Assembly (NCBI GenBank): GCA_033439255.1
Contig: CM065883.1
Location: 496,001 to 560,000 of the forward strand
Reading direction: 5' to 3'
Origin: Hericium rajendrae
Taxonomy: Eukaryota; Basidiomycota; Agaricomycetes; Russulales; Hericiaceae
DNA length: 64,000 nucleotides
In this document: positions 1-11,035 of the stretch, in pieces
How the letters are laid out: each line of letters begins with the position of its first letter
Numbering within the stretch: position 1 is the first letter of the stretch
Made by a program: the position numbers and the translations under genes
The notes under the pieces: generated by a model
Told to the model about the DNA's origin: nothing
Databases searched by the model: none
The model's input: only the letters and a program-made list of their open reading frames with translations

Positions 1-733
1 CATGTCTAAAGCGTCGTGGAGAACTGCACGGTGCGATGCAGGCAACGATTCCAGTGCGGGGAGGCGGGCATTGAAGATGGCCCAGTACAGCCACTCAAAC
101 ATGTCCTGCTTCCGGATGTGCGAGAATGGGACCCTGGCAAACCTTTGTAATATCGCATAAGCTCGAGAACCACAGAAATGATCACCAAACAAACCAAGTC
201 CTGAGGACGGTCCTGAAGTCGACGGCTCTGGGATCTTCAGCATCAAGGAGTTCTATCTCCTCCTGTGGGCTGCCTGGTCTTTCTCCATCTAAGGTTTCCT
301 CATCAAATCCGTTCTCGGGCAACGAAGCAAGGCCAGCCTGCAGAACACGTCGAAAAGCTGTCTGCAGCTCTCCGAGGTTCCCAGAACCAATTCTGCAGGG
401 TGCGGCGACATAACGTGCTAAGTGGAAATGATGTATCGAGAAGAAAACCTGGATTATGTGAGATCAGTAGGTCGCCTCAATTGTGTAATATTGCAGCACC
501 TCCGCTAACGCTGCTGCGAACCAAGCCTTCCCCCACCACGCAAAAGACCAAATATGTCCTGTGCGCAGGGAATAGAGCACGAACGCCCAGGAAAGCGGTG
601 GGATCGACCAGAGGGGGATGACGGCGATAAATAAGACGATGTAGAACGAGAGGTCGCGGGATGGCCGGATGTGGGCCTTTTCGGAGAGACATACAGACGC
701 GTCCACGTCCTCCTCTTTTTCTGCAACAGCCAT
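1..733 (-). CDS. Alpha/beta-hydrolase-like membrane protein, 5' part (runs off the left edge)
   Basis: The ATG is at 733-731. The first exon encodes a short acidic N-terminus and then two hydrophobic stretches (around FYIVLFIAVIPLWSIPPLSW and AKAW..FAAALAEVLQ), which suggests a membrane-anchored N-terminus. After introns the frame continues through an acidic linker (EEIELLDAEDPRAVDFRTV) and a segment reading FSHIRKQDMFEWLYWAIFNA, and it is still open at base 1. The arrangement resembles, from memory, a basidiomycete family of membrane-anchored alpha/beta hydrolases whose catalytic domain lies further downstream. That domain is outside the window, so the enzymatic call is inference. The gene is divergent from the IDH gene across about 310 bp. 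Confidence 0.5.
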
Positions 734-1047
734 GGGGTATACTAGAACGTTAGAACGAATGTCAGGGGGAGAAGAAGAAACACAAGGCGCTCGATCCCGG
801 ACTTATAATGGCCAGCTTTGCCAATGGAGACCGGCTGTTGAAAGGTAAGCCAGCTCGCCGATGGATGAGCTGATGTCCGTCTCCGTCCGCCAAATTTCCG
901 GGAAGACTTGCTACTTGACGCGATCACGTTGTCTTATTTTCGGATCAGATGGTCACGTGGCGTATATGCCGGAAGCGCTCCGGGCTGGTCCTTGACTTTG
1001 GCTTGCTGCTTTTCTCTGCTCTTTCTTCACCACTTCCAACATCCTCC
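734..1047. promoter_or_regulatory. Divergent promoter region, hydrolase-like gene / IDH1
   Basis: This 314-bp non-coding gap separates two divergent start codons. It contains a CACGTG E-box core within GGTCACGTGGCG at about 951-962 and a CCAAT pentamer at about 820. The stretch just before the IDH start is pyrimidine-rich, which is common in fungal core promoters. Which site serves which gene cannot be told from sequence. Confidence 0.35.
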
Positions 1048-2611
1048 ATGCTCCGCAACACCCTCGCCGCGGCAACTCGCCCCTCTCTCGCTCAGGCGGT
1101 ATGTCTGACAGCATGTTTCAAAAGACAATACTCATAACCTGTGCAGCGAACGGCCACTACCCTCTCGGCCGGTTTCCCAAAAGTTGCCCGGAGAGTACGT
1201 TCTCGTCAATCGTGCTCGCTCGACCAGATATTAACACTGCATGCGTAGCTTCCCACCAAATATGGCGGTATCTACACTGTGCGCCATTTCCTGAGATACA
1301 GTACATGCAGAGAAACGTGCTTACCCGGTCGTGCCCGTACAGGTCACTCTCATTCCGGGTGACGGTATCGGTGCAGAAATTACCGACTCCGTGAAGGATA
1401 TCTTCGAACACGTCAATGCGCCCATTGAATGGGATCAGTATGATGTCTCAGGCATGTCTTCGTCCGGCGAGGAGCTCTTCAAGCAGGCTATGGAGAGCTT
1501 GAAGCGTAACAAGGTCGGATTGAAGGGTGCGTAGCCTCATGCATCATGATCTTATTATGACGTCTCATGTATCTCAGGCATCCTCTTCACCCCATTTCCC
1601 AGTCGGGGCACATTTCGTGGAATGTCGCTATGCGTCAACAGCTCGACATCTACGCTTCTGTCGTCCTCTGCAAGTCACTCCCCGGCTTCCCCACTCGCCA
1701 TTCTGGTGTTGACTTCGCCATCATCCGTGAAAACACGGAGGGAGAGTACTCTGGCCTGGAGCACCAGAGCTACCCCGGTGTCGTCGAGAGTTTGAAGGTC
1801 TCGACCCGTGCCAAGGCCGAGCGCATTGTCCGCTTTGCGTTTGACTTCGCGCTGAAGAACAACCGCAAGGTCAGCAAAATTGCGAAGTATTTTGCACGCT
1901 TGCATTCTCATATCATTGGTTTCTAGAAAGTTACCTGTGTGCACAAGGCGAACATCATGAAGCTCGGTGACGGTCTCTTCCTCAACACCTTCCGCCGGAT
2001 CGCCGCGGAGGAGTACAAGTCCTCCGGCATCGTGTTCAACGACATGATCGTCGACAACACGTCGATGCAGCTCGTCGCCAAGCCCGGTCAGTTTGATGTT
2101 ATGGTTATGCCCAACCTGTATGGTGCCATTGTCTCGAACATTGGCGCTGCCCTCGTTGGTGGTCCCGGTATCGTGCCAGGAGTCAATGTTGGTCGAGTGA
2201 GTGACAAGAAACTTGGTTTGATCTTCCTTATTGATGTCCCCATCAGGAATACGCTCTGTTTGAGCCTGGATGCCGTCATGTCGCGGCGGACATCATGGGT
2301 AAGAACCGTGCCAACCCATCCGCGATGATTCTGTCTTCGACTATGATGTTGAGGCACCTTGGGTACGTTTCCCTATGCGCATATTTTGATTAAGCTGGAT
2401 GGATCTAATCAAAACTGTAGGCTTGATCACATCGCAAACAACATTGCCAGCGCAACTTTCGAGGTTATCAACAGCGGCAAGGTCCGCACCGCCGACATGG
2501 GTGGTATGTGCTTTCTACCTAAATGTAAGTCGATTGTGACACGAATTTCCCCGCTCAGGCGCTGCGACGACTTCCGAATTCACCGAGGAGGTCATCAAGA
2601 ACCTGAACTGA
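1048..2611 (+). CDS. IDH1: Isocitrate dehydrogenase [NAD], regulatory-type subunit 1, mitochondrial
   Basis: One subunit of the mitochondrial NAD-dependent isocitrate dehydrogenase of the TCA cycle. Exons by eye: 1048-1098, 1147-1194, 1249-1278, 1343-1526, 1578-1869, 1927-2196, 2247-2362, 2421-2503, 2559-2611. The N-terminus is Arg/Ser/Thr-rich, as expected of a mitochondrial presequence. The body has family blocks [57 protein letters not shown] and RTADMGG. The Ser and Tyr positions fit the fungal Idh1 (allosteric) side rather than Idh2. Between KVGLKG/ILFT and [11 protein letters not shown] the frame jumps by one base (about 1589-1594), so the gene as written is broken although both sides are well conserved. 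Family assignment is very secure. Confidence 0.95.
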
Positions 2612-2757
2612 TAGGTGACTATCATGGATGGGCAGTGTGAGCTATACCGGGGTATACATTTGGTTTTGTGACATAATAGACTCTTAGAGTACACTCTAAT
2701 GTAGAGCTCTTGAAATGCTGACCACGATTTCACCGGGGGCTCTATCAAATGTCGCAG

Positions 2758-4153
2758 CTACGGCAATGTCTTGAGGTCTTCATCATCAAAGTCCCAAAAT
2801 CCTGCGTCCTCCAGCGTCTCAATCTCGTCAATCCGGTCCATGAGTTTGCGCTTCTTCTCATCAGGCGGCTTCTCGACGGTTTCATCCGCATGAGCTTCCG
2901 CGACGTCCTCATATTTCACGACCGCCTCCGCTCCTACTTTTTTCTTTCCGCTATCGCCCTGTTCCGTCTGGCGCACCTTCCTCATCTCCAAAATCTTCTG
3001 GCATCTGACCTCCCCCTTCGCCCCCCACCCGTTCACCTCCGGTCTGAAATCAGCATACAGCGCCCATCCAACGCGGTTCAGCTCGCCCGAGCCCTCGTAG
3101 CTATCCGCGAGCAGCCGCATCGCGCCGACGACAGCCGGTGTCGTCTGCCGGAGGGTCCGGGTGATATACGAGTATGCGGCGGCGGGCGGCGCGGGCTTTG
3201 ACGACGCGAGGGCTCGCCAGCGCCCGTGTGCAGTCTGGTAAGCGGGATGCGGCGGCCCATGACGTCGACGTACGGCTGCGCGCCGGTGGCTTCGATGTCT
3301 TTGCCCTTGCCCTTGTCGTAGATGCCGAGCGACACGCCTTTGGAAATGGCGTTCATCTCGGTGTATACGGATGCTGGGCCTATGCATGAGTGGCCGTGAC
3401 GGTGCGCGGTGGGACAGAACTCACCTATGCTGAGGGCTTCGTCGCGTCCGAAGCCGAGTCTTTCTGCAACCACGAAGGACCACGCCATCATGATTGGCGC
3501 GCGGTTGACGACGACGAATTTGTCCTTGAGAAGCTGTGGACATGCGAAGTTGAGTGGCTGGAACGCAGGAGGAAAATGGAGAAACATGCCTGCTCGTCCA
3601 GGACTTCATCGAAGTCCAGGCTGTCGACCTCAGGTCCCTCTTCTTCAGGCCTGTCAGGCAGAAGATCATTCTTAACCTCATCCTTCTTTCGCTTCTTCCG
3701 TGGTGGAGGAGCCAGTGGGATCTGGAAACACATACCGATTGGACCATGAGCAGGATGAATTCAAGACTATGCCCACCTTCGAAGGCTCGCCTGCTTTGGC
3801 TGCAGCCGGCGCATCTGCAGCCTGTCCTTTCGGTTTCCGCTTCTTCCGCTCCTGCTCTTTGGCACGTTCGATCGCCTGCTCGCGGTACCCAGCCCTGCTC
3901 ACGGCGGCGAGCACGACCTTGCGATCCTCCTTATCGGAGACGCCGAGCGACGTTAGCTTGGCCTCCGTCAGCTGACCAAGGCTTTCTGGTGTGTTAAATT
4001 CCTTGTATCTGGAGGATATGAGAAGAGTTGTTCGGTGCGAAGCTGAAACACGTACATCTTTCCTGCGACCGCCATCGCGCGGGTCATGGGGAGCTTGTTC
4101 GAGGTCAGCAGCTGCAGAAACGCCTGCAGGCTGAGCTTCTGTGAGTCCGCCAT
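2758..4153 (-). CDS. Conserved protein of unknown function
   Basis: The start ATG is at 4153-4151 (MADSQKLSLQAFLQLL) and the stop at 2758. The N-terminal ~90 residues form a small helical region (YKEFNTPESLGQLTEAKL...DRKVVLAAVSRAGYREQA) followed by a Lys/Arg-rich linker (ERKKRKPKG, PPRKKRKKDE) that could be a nuclear localisation signal. The C-terminal half has a distinctive block, LKDKFVVVNRAPIMMAWSFV...RLGFGRDEALS, then EMNAISKGVSLGIY and YSYITRTLRQTTPAVVGAMR, ending in an acidic tail. I recognise no catalytic motif. Between GRRIPL and YQTAHGRWRAL (about 3240) the frame changes by one base. The block order looks conserved, so the protein is probably real; its function is unknown. Confidence 0.7.
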
Positions 4154-4798
4154 CGGCCTGGTCGCAAATACAAATGTGTCCTGTTGTAGTCTGTATCGCG
4201 CACTAGGTAATAAGAGTTGGAATCTGGTGTGTCGACCTGTATGCGGGAGATGTGGAAGAGTCAGCGGCTGTGGGCGTTTGAGGATTCGGACGCACTGGAT
4301 CTGAGATCCATATATCATCGGGCCCGATGCGTGCGCCTGCGGTTTGGCGCCCAAATCAAGCACTCTGTTCCAACTTTCTCGAGGCGTACCAGGTTCGCAT
4401 CCTGCCACAGCAGCAGCGACATACTTACTATGCCACGGCCGTCGTATTGGCTGTTTCTAATTTTCACGCAATTGGACATATAGCTACGTCGTCACTACGT
4501 CGTGATGTCGATAAAGGTTGGACGTCTAGATACGACCCCATTCCCTCAACGATAGGGCCCTACCAACAAGTGCCGACTTCCGGTGACTTCCCCGGCGCTG
4601 TGTCCCTGCTGCTAGGACACACTTCCTAGCTATCTCCCTTCTATGAGTGGGAAAATCTTTCAGTTGGAGCAGACACCGCATGCCGCCTCCACATCGAGGT
4701 CGTTTGCGACGTTTGTCTATACGATGAGCGCACACGTCCCGTATAAAGCCCAGCTAAAATGAGCAAATCCGCATCTACACCCACTGGTACCTACCGAC
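4154..4798. other. Intergenic stretch
   Basis: About 640 bp between the unknown minus-strand gene and the pseudogene. ORFs here are short, overlap in several frames and show no domain-like blocks. I see no repeat, tRNA or clear regulatory motif. It probably holds the promoter of the minus-strand gene. Confidence 0.4.
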
Positions 4799-5971
4799 AT
4801 GTCCACAGAACCCCCATCGCCCACGGACTGGTCTCGCTTCGAATGGATGCGGAGCTCAGACGACCCGCGCTCTGCATGCGCGAGCCCGCCGCCGGCGAAG
4901 CATTCGAAGCCTTCGTCCACCGCTTCTGCCACGGCGACCAAGTCCTTTTCGTCGCCGCCTGACCTCGCCCTCGCACATTCCCCATCGCCACCGCCTTCGC
5001 CATGCGTCTGCGCCAGGCGTGGCTCGCCGTTCGCTTCGCCGTGCCGACCATCGCCGCGCAGACGATGGATGATCGTATGATGTATCGCCTGGCTGCGGAT
5101 GCGCAGAACGCATAGGCATGGGCGGCGCGCACAGTGCGCGCTGCGCTCGACACGACGGATATGGACGGGCCGCAGTCCGCGCTATCGAAGCAGCCGATCC
5201 TCGAGGCGAACGGTGACCAGACAGTGCTCTACTTCATCGCGCGCACAGACAAGGACTACGCCGTTGTGATGCACACGTCGCATGTCCGATGGTGGCGGGT
5301 CTGGCAGGGGGACCATGCAACTGGCGCCGCATCGTGCGCGCAGAATACGCGCATGTGGACTGGGCAGGCGAGCAGGTTTATTATTTTCTGCTGTCGGGCC
5401 TTATGCTGAAAAGCGTGCTTCACAGTCCTGGCGAGGTCTCCGGGTGCGCCAGATGGGCCCAGGACCGACGCGCTGTGCGGGCTCCGTCTTTTCTGAAGAT
5501 ATCGTGCGCATCTTCGCCACCTGCTGCCAACATACTCGACGCATCCGAAGAACGGCCCTCTACGCTATCTAATACCCGCCGCCGCCGCGTTGACGCAGGG
5601 TCGATAGCGCAGGGAAGGCAGCACGCGTGCAAGTGGTGCGGATCGTGCGCGCAGATTCAGAATACACTCATGCGGATGCATACACTGGATTCCTTACGTT
5701 GGGGCCGCGGCAGATGCATACGATGCTCGACGCGCCGAAGAGCGGTCGGGCGTCGCCGCCGAGCACGGCTCTGGTACTCGGGCGACGGCGCCGAGAGGTA
5801 TCTCGCGCCGGAGTATAGGGGGCCGTCGCGATAGAGATCCCCAATATCATGATGGCGCTGAACAAGAACGACCCGGGGCCGAGTGGACGTGGCGCGGGCG
5901 GCAGAATCTGCGCGCGGATTTCAATGCGCACGATGCCGCGGGAGTATATCGGGAGTATGATGGTGCAGTGA
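4799..5971 (+). pseudogene. Decayed acyl-CoA-dependent acyltransferase-like gene
   Basis: Protein-like segments in shifting frames follow one another in a sensible order: an N-terminal block (DWSRFEWMRS), a second frame (GEAFEAFVHRFCHGDQVLF), a third (MRLRQAWLAVRFAVPTIAAQ) that ends in TAG at 5113-5115, then a long block SALSKQPILEANGDQTVLYF...VVMHTSHV with a following Asp-Gly-Gly, and finally EIPNIMMALNKNDPGP near 5838-5880. The HTSH-V-x(2)-DGG pattern resembles the HxxxD motif of the condensation/BAHD acyltransferase fold, seen in a family of large uncharacterised fungal acetyltransferase-like proteins. In-frame stops and several shifts within 1.2 kb indicate a pseudogene, although assembly errors elsewhere in the window could exaggerate the damage. 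Confidence 0.5.
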
Positions 5972-6611
5972 GCCCAGATTGTGCGCCTTATTGTAGACGA
6001 CGTTGACGCGCTTAGGACCTAGATGAAGCTTTTTACGCTAATTATAGGCCATCTGAAGTTGTGGTATTGTGATACAGTACTCCCTATTGGACGACTTTTC
6101 GCAGCCTTATTGCTATTCTAGCGATATGTTTTGAAGCTCGTCTAGATTCAGAGTCTGCGATATGCATGATCTGATTGGATGGGGAGATCTTTTTGAGTTA
6201 GCGAGGCTTTCTAAATGCCCTCTGGAATATCATACCATAGATTTGAGGCCGCGGAAAGTTATCAATTTCTTGATCAATACTGTAGGTCAACCTTCTCCCG
6301 CTGGAAAGCAGGTGCGCCAGCGGTCTAAGTGACCTAGTGGAGTGACTGGCTGAGCGTGGAGCTCAACCTACCGAACAGAGTAACGACGCCCTCGGCAAAG
6401 TTCACTGTCGCAATCGCGCATGGCCATGACGGATATCGCATCTTACATTCCTACGCTCATCTCCGGAACATAGAAAACGTAGTCCAAGTGACTCCTAGTC
6501 GAGGTGGTATGACTGCGAACATCCATGCGCGAACCCGACGCCGCCAATATACAGCAGAATAAACTTCTTCACAACCGCTCTCCCCGCGACCAAGCCAACA
6601 CAGTCCAGCAT
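5972..6611. other. Intergenic stretch
   Basis: About 640 bp downstream of the pseudogene and downstream of the convergent glutamine synthetase gene. It is more AT-rich than its surroundings. I see only short random ORFs and no recognisable element. Confidence 0.4.
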
Positions 6612-7880
6612 TTATTTGTCCAGAACGGTCGTCTCTACGATGATCGATGTCACGCGGTAGGGGTCTGGATGCGCAGTGAGTATTCTGCACCCACTAATGC
6701 TATCAATTCACGCACCGATGTTGGACGCGGGACGCCTGTCCTCCAGGTAGCCGTAGCCCTGCGTCGCAACGTGCCTTGGCACACGGATCGAGGCACCGCG
6801 GTTCGCAACGCCGGACGAGAACGCGCCGATGTGGCCGGTCTCGTGGCGGCCGGTAAGGCGAGTTCGTTGTCCTCGCCGTAGACGGCAATGTGCTCGTTGT
6901 GGCGCTTGGAGAGGCGTTCGATGGCGGCCTCGATCGCCTTCATGCCGCCGGGCTCGCGCATCTCCTTGGTGGAGAAGTTGGTGTGGCAGCCGGCGCCGTT
7001 CCAGTCGCCCGGGAGGGGCTTTGGGTGGAAGGAAACCTTGACGCCCCACTGCTCGGCGATGCGGACGAGGAGGTAGCGGGCCATCCAGAGGTGGTCGCCC
7101 ATGGAGATGCCCTCGCAGGGCCCGACCTGGAACTCCCACTGGGACGGCATGACCTCGGCGTTGATGCCACTGATGTTGACGCCGGAGTAGAGACAGGCGC
7201 GGTAGTGGGCCTCGATCAAGTCACGGGCGAAGACCTTGCCGGCACCTGAGGGGCGTCAAGTAGGGAACAAGATGTCGGCTAAACACACGCACCAGCACCG
7301 CAGTAGTAGGGGCCCTGAGGACCGGGGAAACCACCCTTTGGCCATCCATAGGGAGTGTCGTCCACGTCGAAAAGGGTGTATTCCTGCTCGAGACCAAACC
7401 AGGGCTTCGTGTCCTTGGCGAGCTCCATGACTTTCTGCGCGTGGTGGCGGAAGTTGGTCTTGTTGGGGGTACCGTCGCTGTTGTAGGTCTCGGCGAGGAC
7501 AATGATGTTGTCGCCTCCACGGAAGGGGTCTTTGAAGATGGCGGCGGGACGGAGGTAGACATCGGAGTCATTGCCAGGCGCTTGGTTGGTGGAGGAACCG
7601 TCAAAGTCCCAGATGCGAAGGCTGCCGATGTCTGTCACCTTCTTGTTGACAGTCTGTAGACAAGAGCGGTGGTAAGTAATTACGGCGCATCACCGCTGGA
7701 GGGACACTGACCGTCGTTTTTGAACGGAGACCACCATCGCCGTCGATCCAGATGTCTGTTCGGAAAATAAGCAAGTGAATTGCTGGATTTGCAAGAATAC
7801 GTACACTCAGCCTGGACCTTGTCGCCCTGAGGAAGGGCGAGATAAGGGGCAAGAAGGTCCTGACGGTATTGAAGGGCCAT
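6612..7880 (-). CDS. glnA: Glutamine synthetase (GSII)
   Basis: Makes glutamine from glutamate, ammonium and ATP in the cytosol, the central step of nitrogen assimilation. Reading from ATG 7880: [20 protein letters not shown], then [75 protein letters not shown] and a terminal [13 protein letters not shown] with stop at 6612-6614. These include the glutamate- and metal-binding positions of eukaryotic GSII, and the coding length fits about 355 residues. Exon 1 (7880-7805) ends in phase 1; several short introns follow. Between YGEDNEL and LTGRHETGH (about 6860) one base appears missing, so the reading frame as given is broken. GATA-type sites lie about 155 bp upstream. Confidence 0.95.
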
Positions 7881-8025
7881 GATAAGGGAGAAGCTTATGG
7901 ATTGGAAGCGAGGTGTGGGGAGTGTGCAGAGATTGCGCAGCTTGGGAGGGCCGTCGTTAAGAACAGCCCGCCCCAGGGCGGCTGTGTATTCGTGTTTGGA
8001 GCAGGCACTTCCTTTCTCTGCAACC

Positions 8026-8052
8026 CCATTGGTCCGATAAGCCTCTCTTATC
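8026..8052. promoter_or_regulatory. CCAAT box and paired GATA sites upstream of glutamine synthetase
   Basis: ATTGG (CCAAT on the minus strand) at about 8028-8032 is followed by GATAAG at 8036-8041 and its reverse complement CTTATC at 8047-8052. The pair lies roughly 155-170 bp before the glutamine synthetase ATG at 7880. Fungal nitrogen regulators of the AreA/Nit2 type bind GATA cores, and glutamine synthetase is a plausible target. The motif is seen directly; the regulatory role is inference. Confidence 0.45.
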
Positions 8053-9395
8053 TCCCCGCCACCAACCCGCCCCTCGTCCTCCTCGTCCTCCCCGTCTCCA
8101 AGATCCAGCTGTGCCCGACTTCCCAGATCTCGCCTTATTCGTCGTCGCTACAGTCACGTCTCGGCTTGTCTCGTCCATGCCGTTCCGTGCTCCAGCTTTC
8201 CGTCCACTCAACGAGCTTGTATTCGTGCTATGACTCCTTCCTCCGAAATCTCCTACCTCGGCCGACGGCCTCTAGTTTCTCCTCGGCCATCGATGCGCAC
8301 TCCATCCGATCTTTCCTCCTCAACCATATCCGTTTTTTCGCCGCTTCTCTCTTTTTTGTGCACCCCCGTATTCTTTTTCCCCAAAGTCATCTGACTGCAT
8401 GCCGTCATTTTCTGCGCCTCTAAATTCACTGACGCCAGCAAATTCGGTCTAGTGGTCCATGCCTCTCCGTCACTCTTTCCGCGGCGGACCGTCTCGGCGT
8501 AGTGAATCTGATCTCGAGTCGAGCCTTTCTGTCTTCGTCTTTTCTCCGGTTCCTGCTCTATCATGCGGTATTCTCGTTATCACGCTCTGCCTCTCATGCA
8601 AATCGTGCTCCTTGTGCAAACCATGTATTCGGAATACTTACTGTAGCGGCCTGCCAGTGTAGCCCAATAACCTGCATCCGTCTTCCTCTTCATGTTCAGC
8701 TTCCCGTAGATTAGCGGTCGGAACATGTCCGCCCAGCATGCTACGGCATAGCTGCCTCTTTCTTGTGCCAGTAAGTGCGTTTCCTTGTCGTCGTCGCGGA
8801 ATCGCAGCGGTTCCATTGCCCAACTGCCTGCGGTCCGTCCGATCACGTACTGAATGGCCCAGCTACATGTGACCATCTGTGCATATAAACCCCCACAACG
8901 CTTGACAAACGCCCGACGCGCTGCGCGCCCATCTCTAACACCCAGCCAAGCCGGATCTGTTCCTCCCCGCCGCCCATAGATCGGTTGTCGCGGTCTAGAT
9001 GCGTCGGCGTCGTCGCCAGCGCTGCCCACGGCACAGTTCTGTGTACTCTTCCCCGCGGAGCTTGGCACATACCATTGATACTGCAGGGTCGGGGAGATAC
9101 ATACCCAACGGCTTTACGTCCTAGATGTCCAGTAACTTCACTGCATCAATACGCGTCGCAGCCCAGAATTCATTCGCCCCGCAGAGCATGGTATCTTTGA
9201 CAGTCTAACTTTGGTCTAACTCACGGAAATGTTCCAGCCGTCGATACCAAGCATATTTACACCAGTCACTTCTTCACATGGATGAGCCGCAGGGTATATG
9301 CGTCGCAGAATAAAATTCTATTATGTACGCCCAAGCAAAAAAATCCCACACCATTGGTATCAATCAACCCCATGAGCAGTCCCATCCCTGTTCTG
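8053..9395. other. Long intergenic stretch with a possible coding remnant on the minus strand
   Basis: The part nearest glutamine synthetase (about 8050-8450) is pyrimidine-rich on the plus strand and looks like promoter DNA. From about 9211 down to 8580 on the minus strand there are protein-like pieces in different frames: an ATG-led piece MLCGANEFWAATRIDAVKLL (about 9211-9152), then EEQIRLGWVLEMGAQRVGR, then GSWAMEPLRFRDDDKETHL and YAVACWADMFRPLIYGK. I recognise no family, and no clean exon chain joins them. It may be an intron-rich gene, a gene remnant, or chance. Confidence 0.25.
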
Positions 9396-10787
9396 TCACC
9401 GCTTCCTCACTGCCTTACGCCGTCTTCCACCCGCCAGTTTCGTCGCAGCGGCCTTCCCACCCCGCGCCGCGTTCCCATTCCCGTTTGTGCCATTTCCCTC
9501 AGCGTTCAGGTATTCGAGCTCCGGCAGATCGGACTCCGTGCCCGTCCCATCCTCTGTCCCGTCGTCGCCATTCGCGTTCGCGTCGGACGCAGCATCAGAG
9601 GACGCTGCACCACCCGTGAAGCGGCGGACCCACGAGGTGACAAGCGCGGCAAACCAGGTGCGTTTGAGCGCGGGCGGCGTCGCCGTGGCCGTGTTGATCG
9701 GCGTCAGCCCCCCGCCAGGCTCGAGCTGCAAAACATGAACACACGCACGGCGCGTGCAGAGGCGCACGCACCATGAACACGTCGCCATTGCTCTCGACGA
9801 CCATGTCGATCGCCTTGCCGAGGATGACGTTCCCGTCCTCGTTCAGGCGCGGCGGGCCGCCGAGGTTCACCTTGACCTTGCGCCGCGTGTCGGCGGGCAC
9901 CATCTTCTGCCCCCACGCCGTCAGCCGCGCCTCGCGGATGATGTGCTCGATGCGCGCGAGGTCGCGCCGGTAGTTCATGCGCTGCACGACGTAGTGCAGC
10001 CCGGACGACAGCAGGATCAGGAATGTGAACACACTCTGCGGGAGGAAAAGTAGGTCAGCGCGTCTGCGGGCGATAAGTCGCTATCGGGAAAGACGGACCC
10101 CGAGGCCGGGGCGGAAGCGCGAGTAGTAGTAGCCCGTCCCGCGCCAGCGCGGCACGCCGTTCTTGTAGAAGAAATCATATCTGGCGGGTCGTCAGCACGA
10201 ACGCGGGGCGCCGCTGGCGGATGTGCGCACCGTTTGCGCCCTTCGGTGTTGCGCAGGATCGTCGCGATGACGCCCAGCCGCGCGAAGCGCTCATGGACGC
10301 CCTTCACATTTGGGTTTTTGTCGGGGCTAGGCGCGGTGTCAGTACGTGGGGCGGGGCGATCTGTGCAGGACACGCACTGGAGCTGCATGCTCTTCTTCCG
10401 GTATGCGCGTGCGATTTCGGGGGTGGTTGCAGAGGGCGAGACGTTAAGCCACGAGTAGAAGGTCGTGCCTTTGCCTGTGCAGGGGGAGAGCATGAAATGA
10501 GCACCATGGCATATGGGATGATGAGTGTGCAGACGGACCTTCAGCAGCCTCCAGCGCGCTCACGAGGTCGAATATTTCATGGTCCTCCTGCAACGAAAAT
10601 GTGAATACCATACACTCCCTAAACAGCACGAAACCGTGTCTCACCTTCGTCCAACTGCCCAAGCCCGCCAAGAAAACAAATATGTCTCTTCAGCACATAC
10701 GCGCCCATACAAAACAACCGGCGCACTTACGCCTGCACCAGTCCGAGCCACGCGCCCAGCAGCGCCAGCAGAAACAGGATTCTTCAT
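9396..10787 (-). CDS. DnaJ-domain membrane protein, probably ER
   Basis: Hsp40-type co-chaperone with an N-terminal signal peptide and one or two later hydrophobic segments. Pieces in order: a signal-like [36 protein letters not shown], a J domain ([27 protein letters not shown], and the diagnostic HPDKNPN rebuilt across a splice junction), [20 protein letters not shown], a transmembrane stretch [18 protein letters not shown], then a charged cytosolic-type tail ending in a Lys/Arg-rich [11 protein letters not shown]. The ATG at 10787-10785 is one base out of frame with the signal peptide, while the signal peptide is in frame with the later exons. Family membership is firm; ER location is inferred from the signal peptide and membrane segment. 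Confidence 0.85.
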
Positions 10788-11035
10788 CGTCCCTGCGAGT
10801 TGAATAGATACGCAAGCGACCAAGGCAGAAAAACTGCAGTCGTAGAACGAGCACGACGGACAGCGAGGTTTTCGTTGCGTGCAGTGACGAGCAGCTCGGC
10901 TTGGCGCGCGGGCGCGGGGATCTCCGGCGGCGCGCGAAACTCGCGCGAGCTGCCTTTTCGATCTACTCCATACTTAGTCAGGGACGCGGACGCGACCAAG
11001 TTCGCCGCCAACGTTCACGTCCCAACAGCAAGGTG

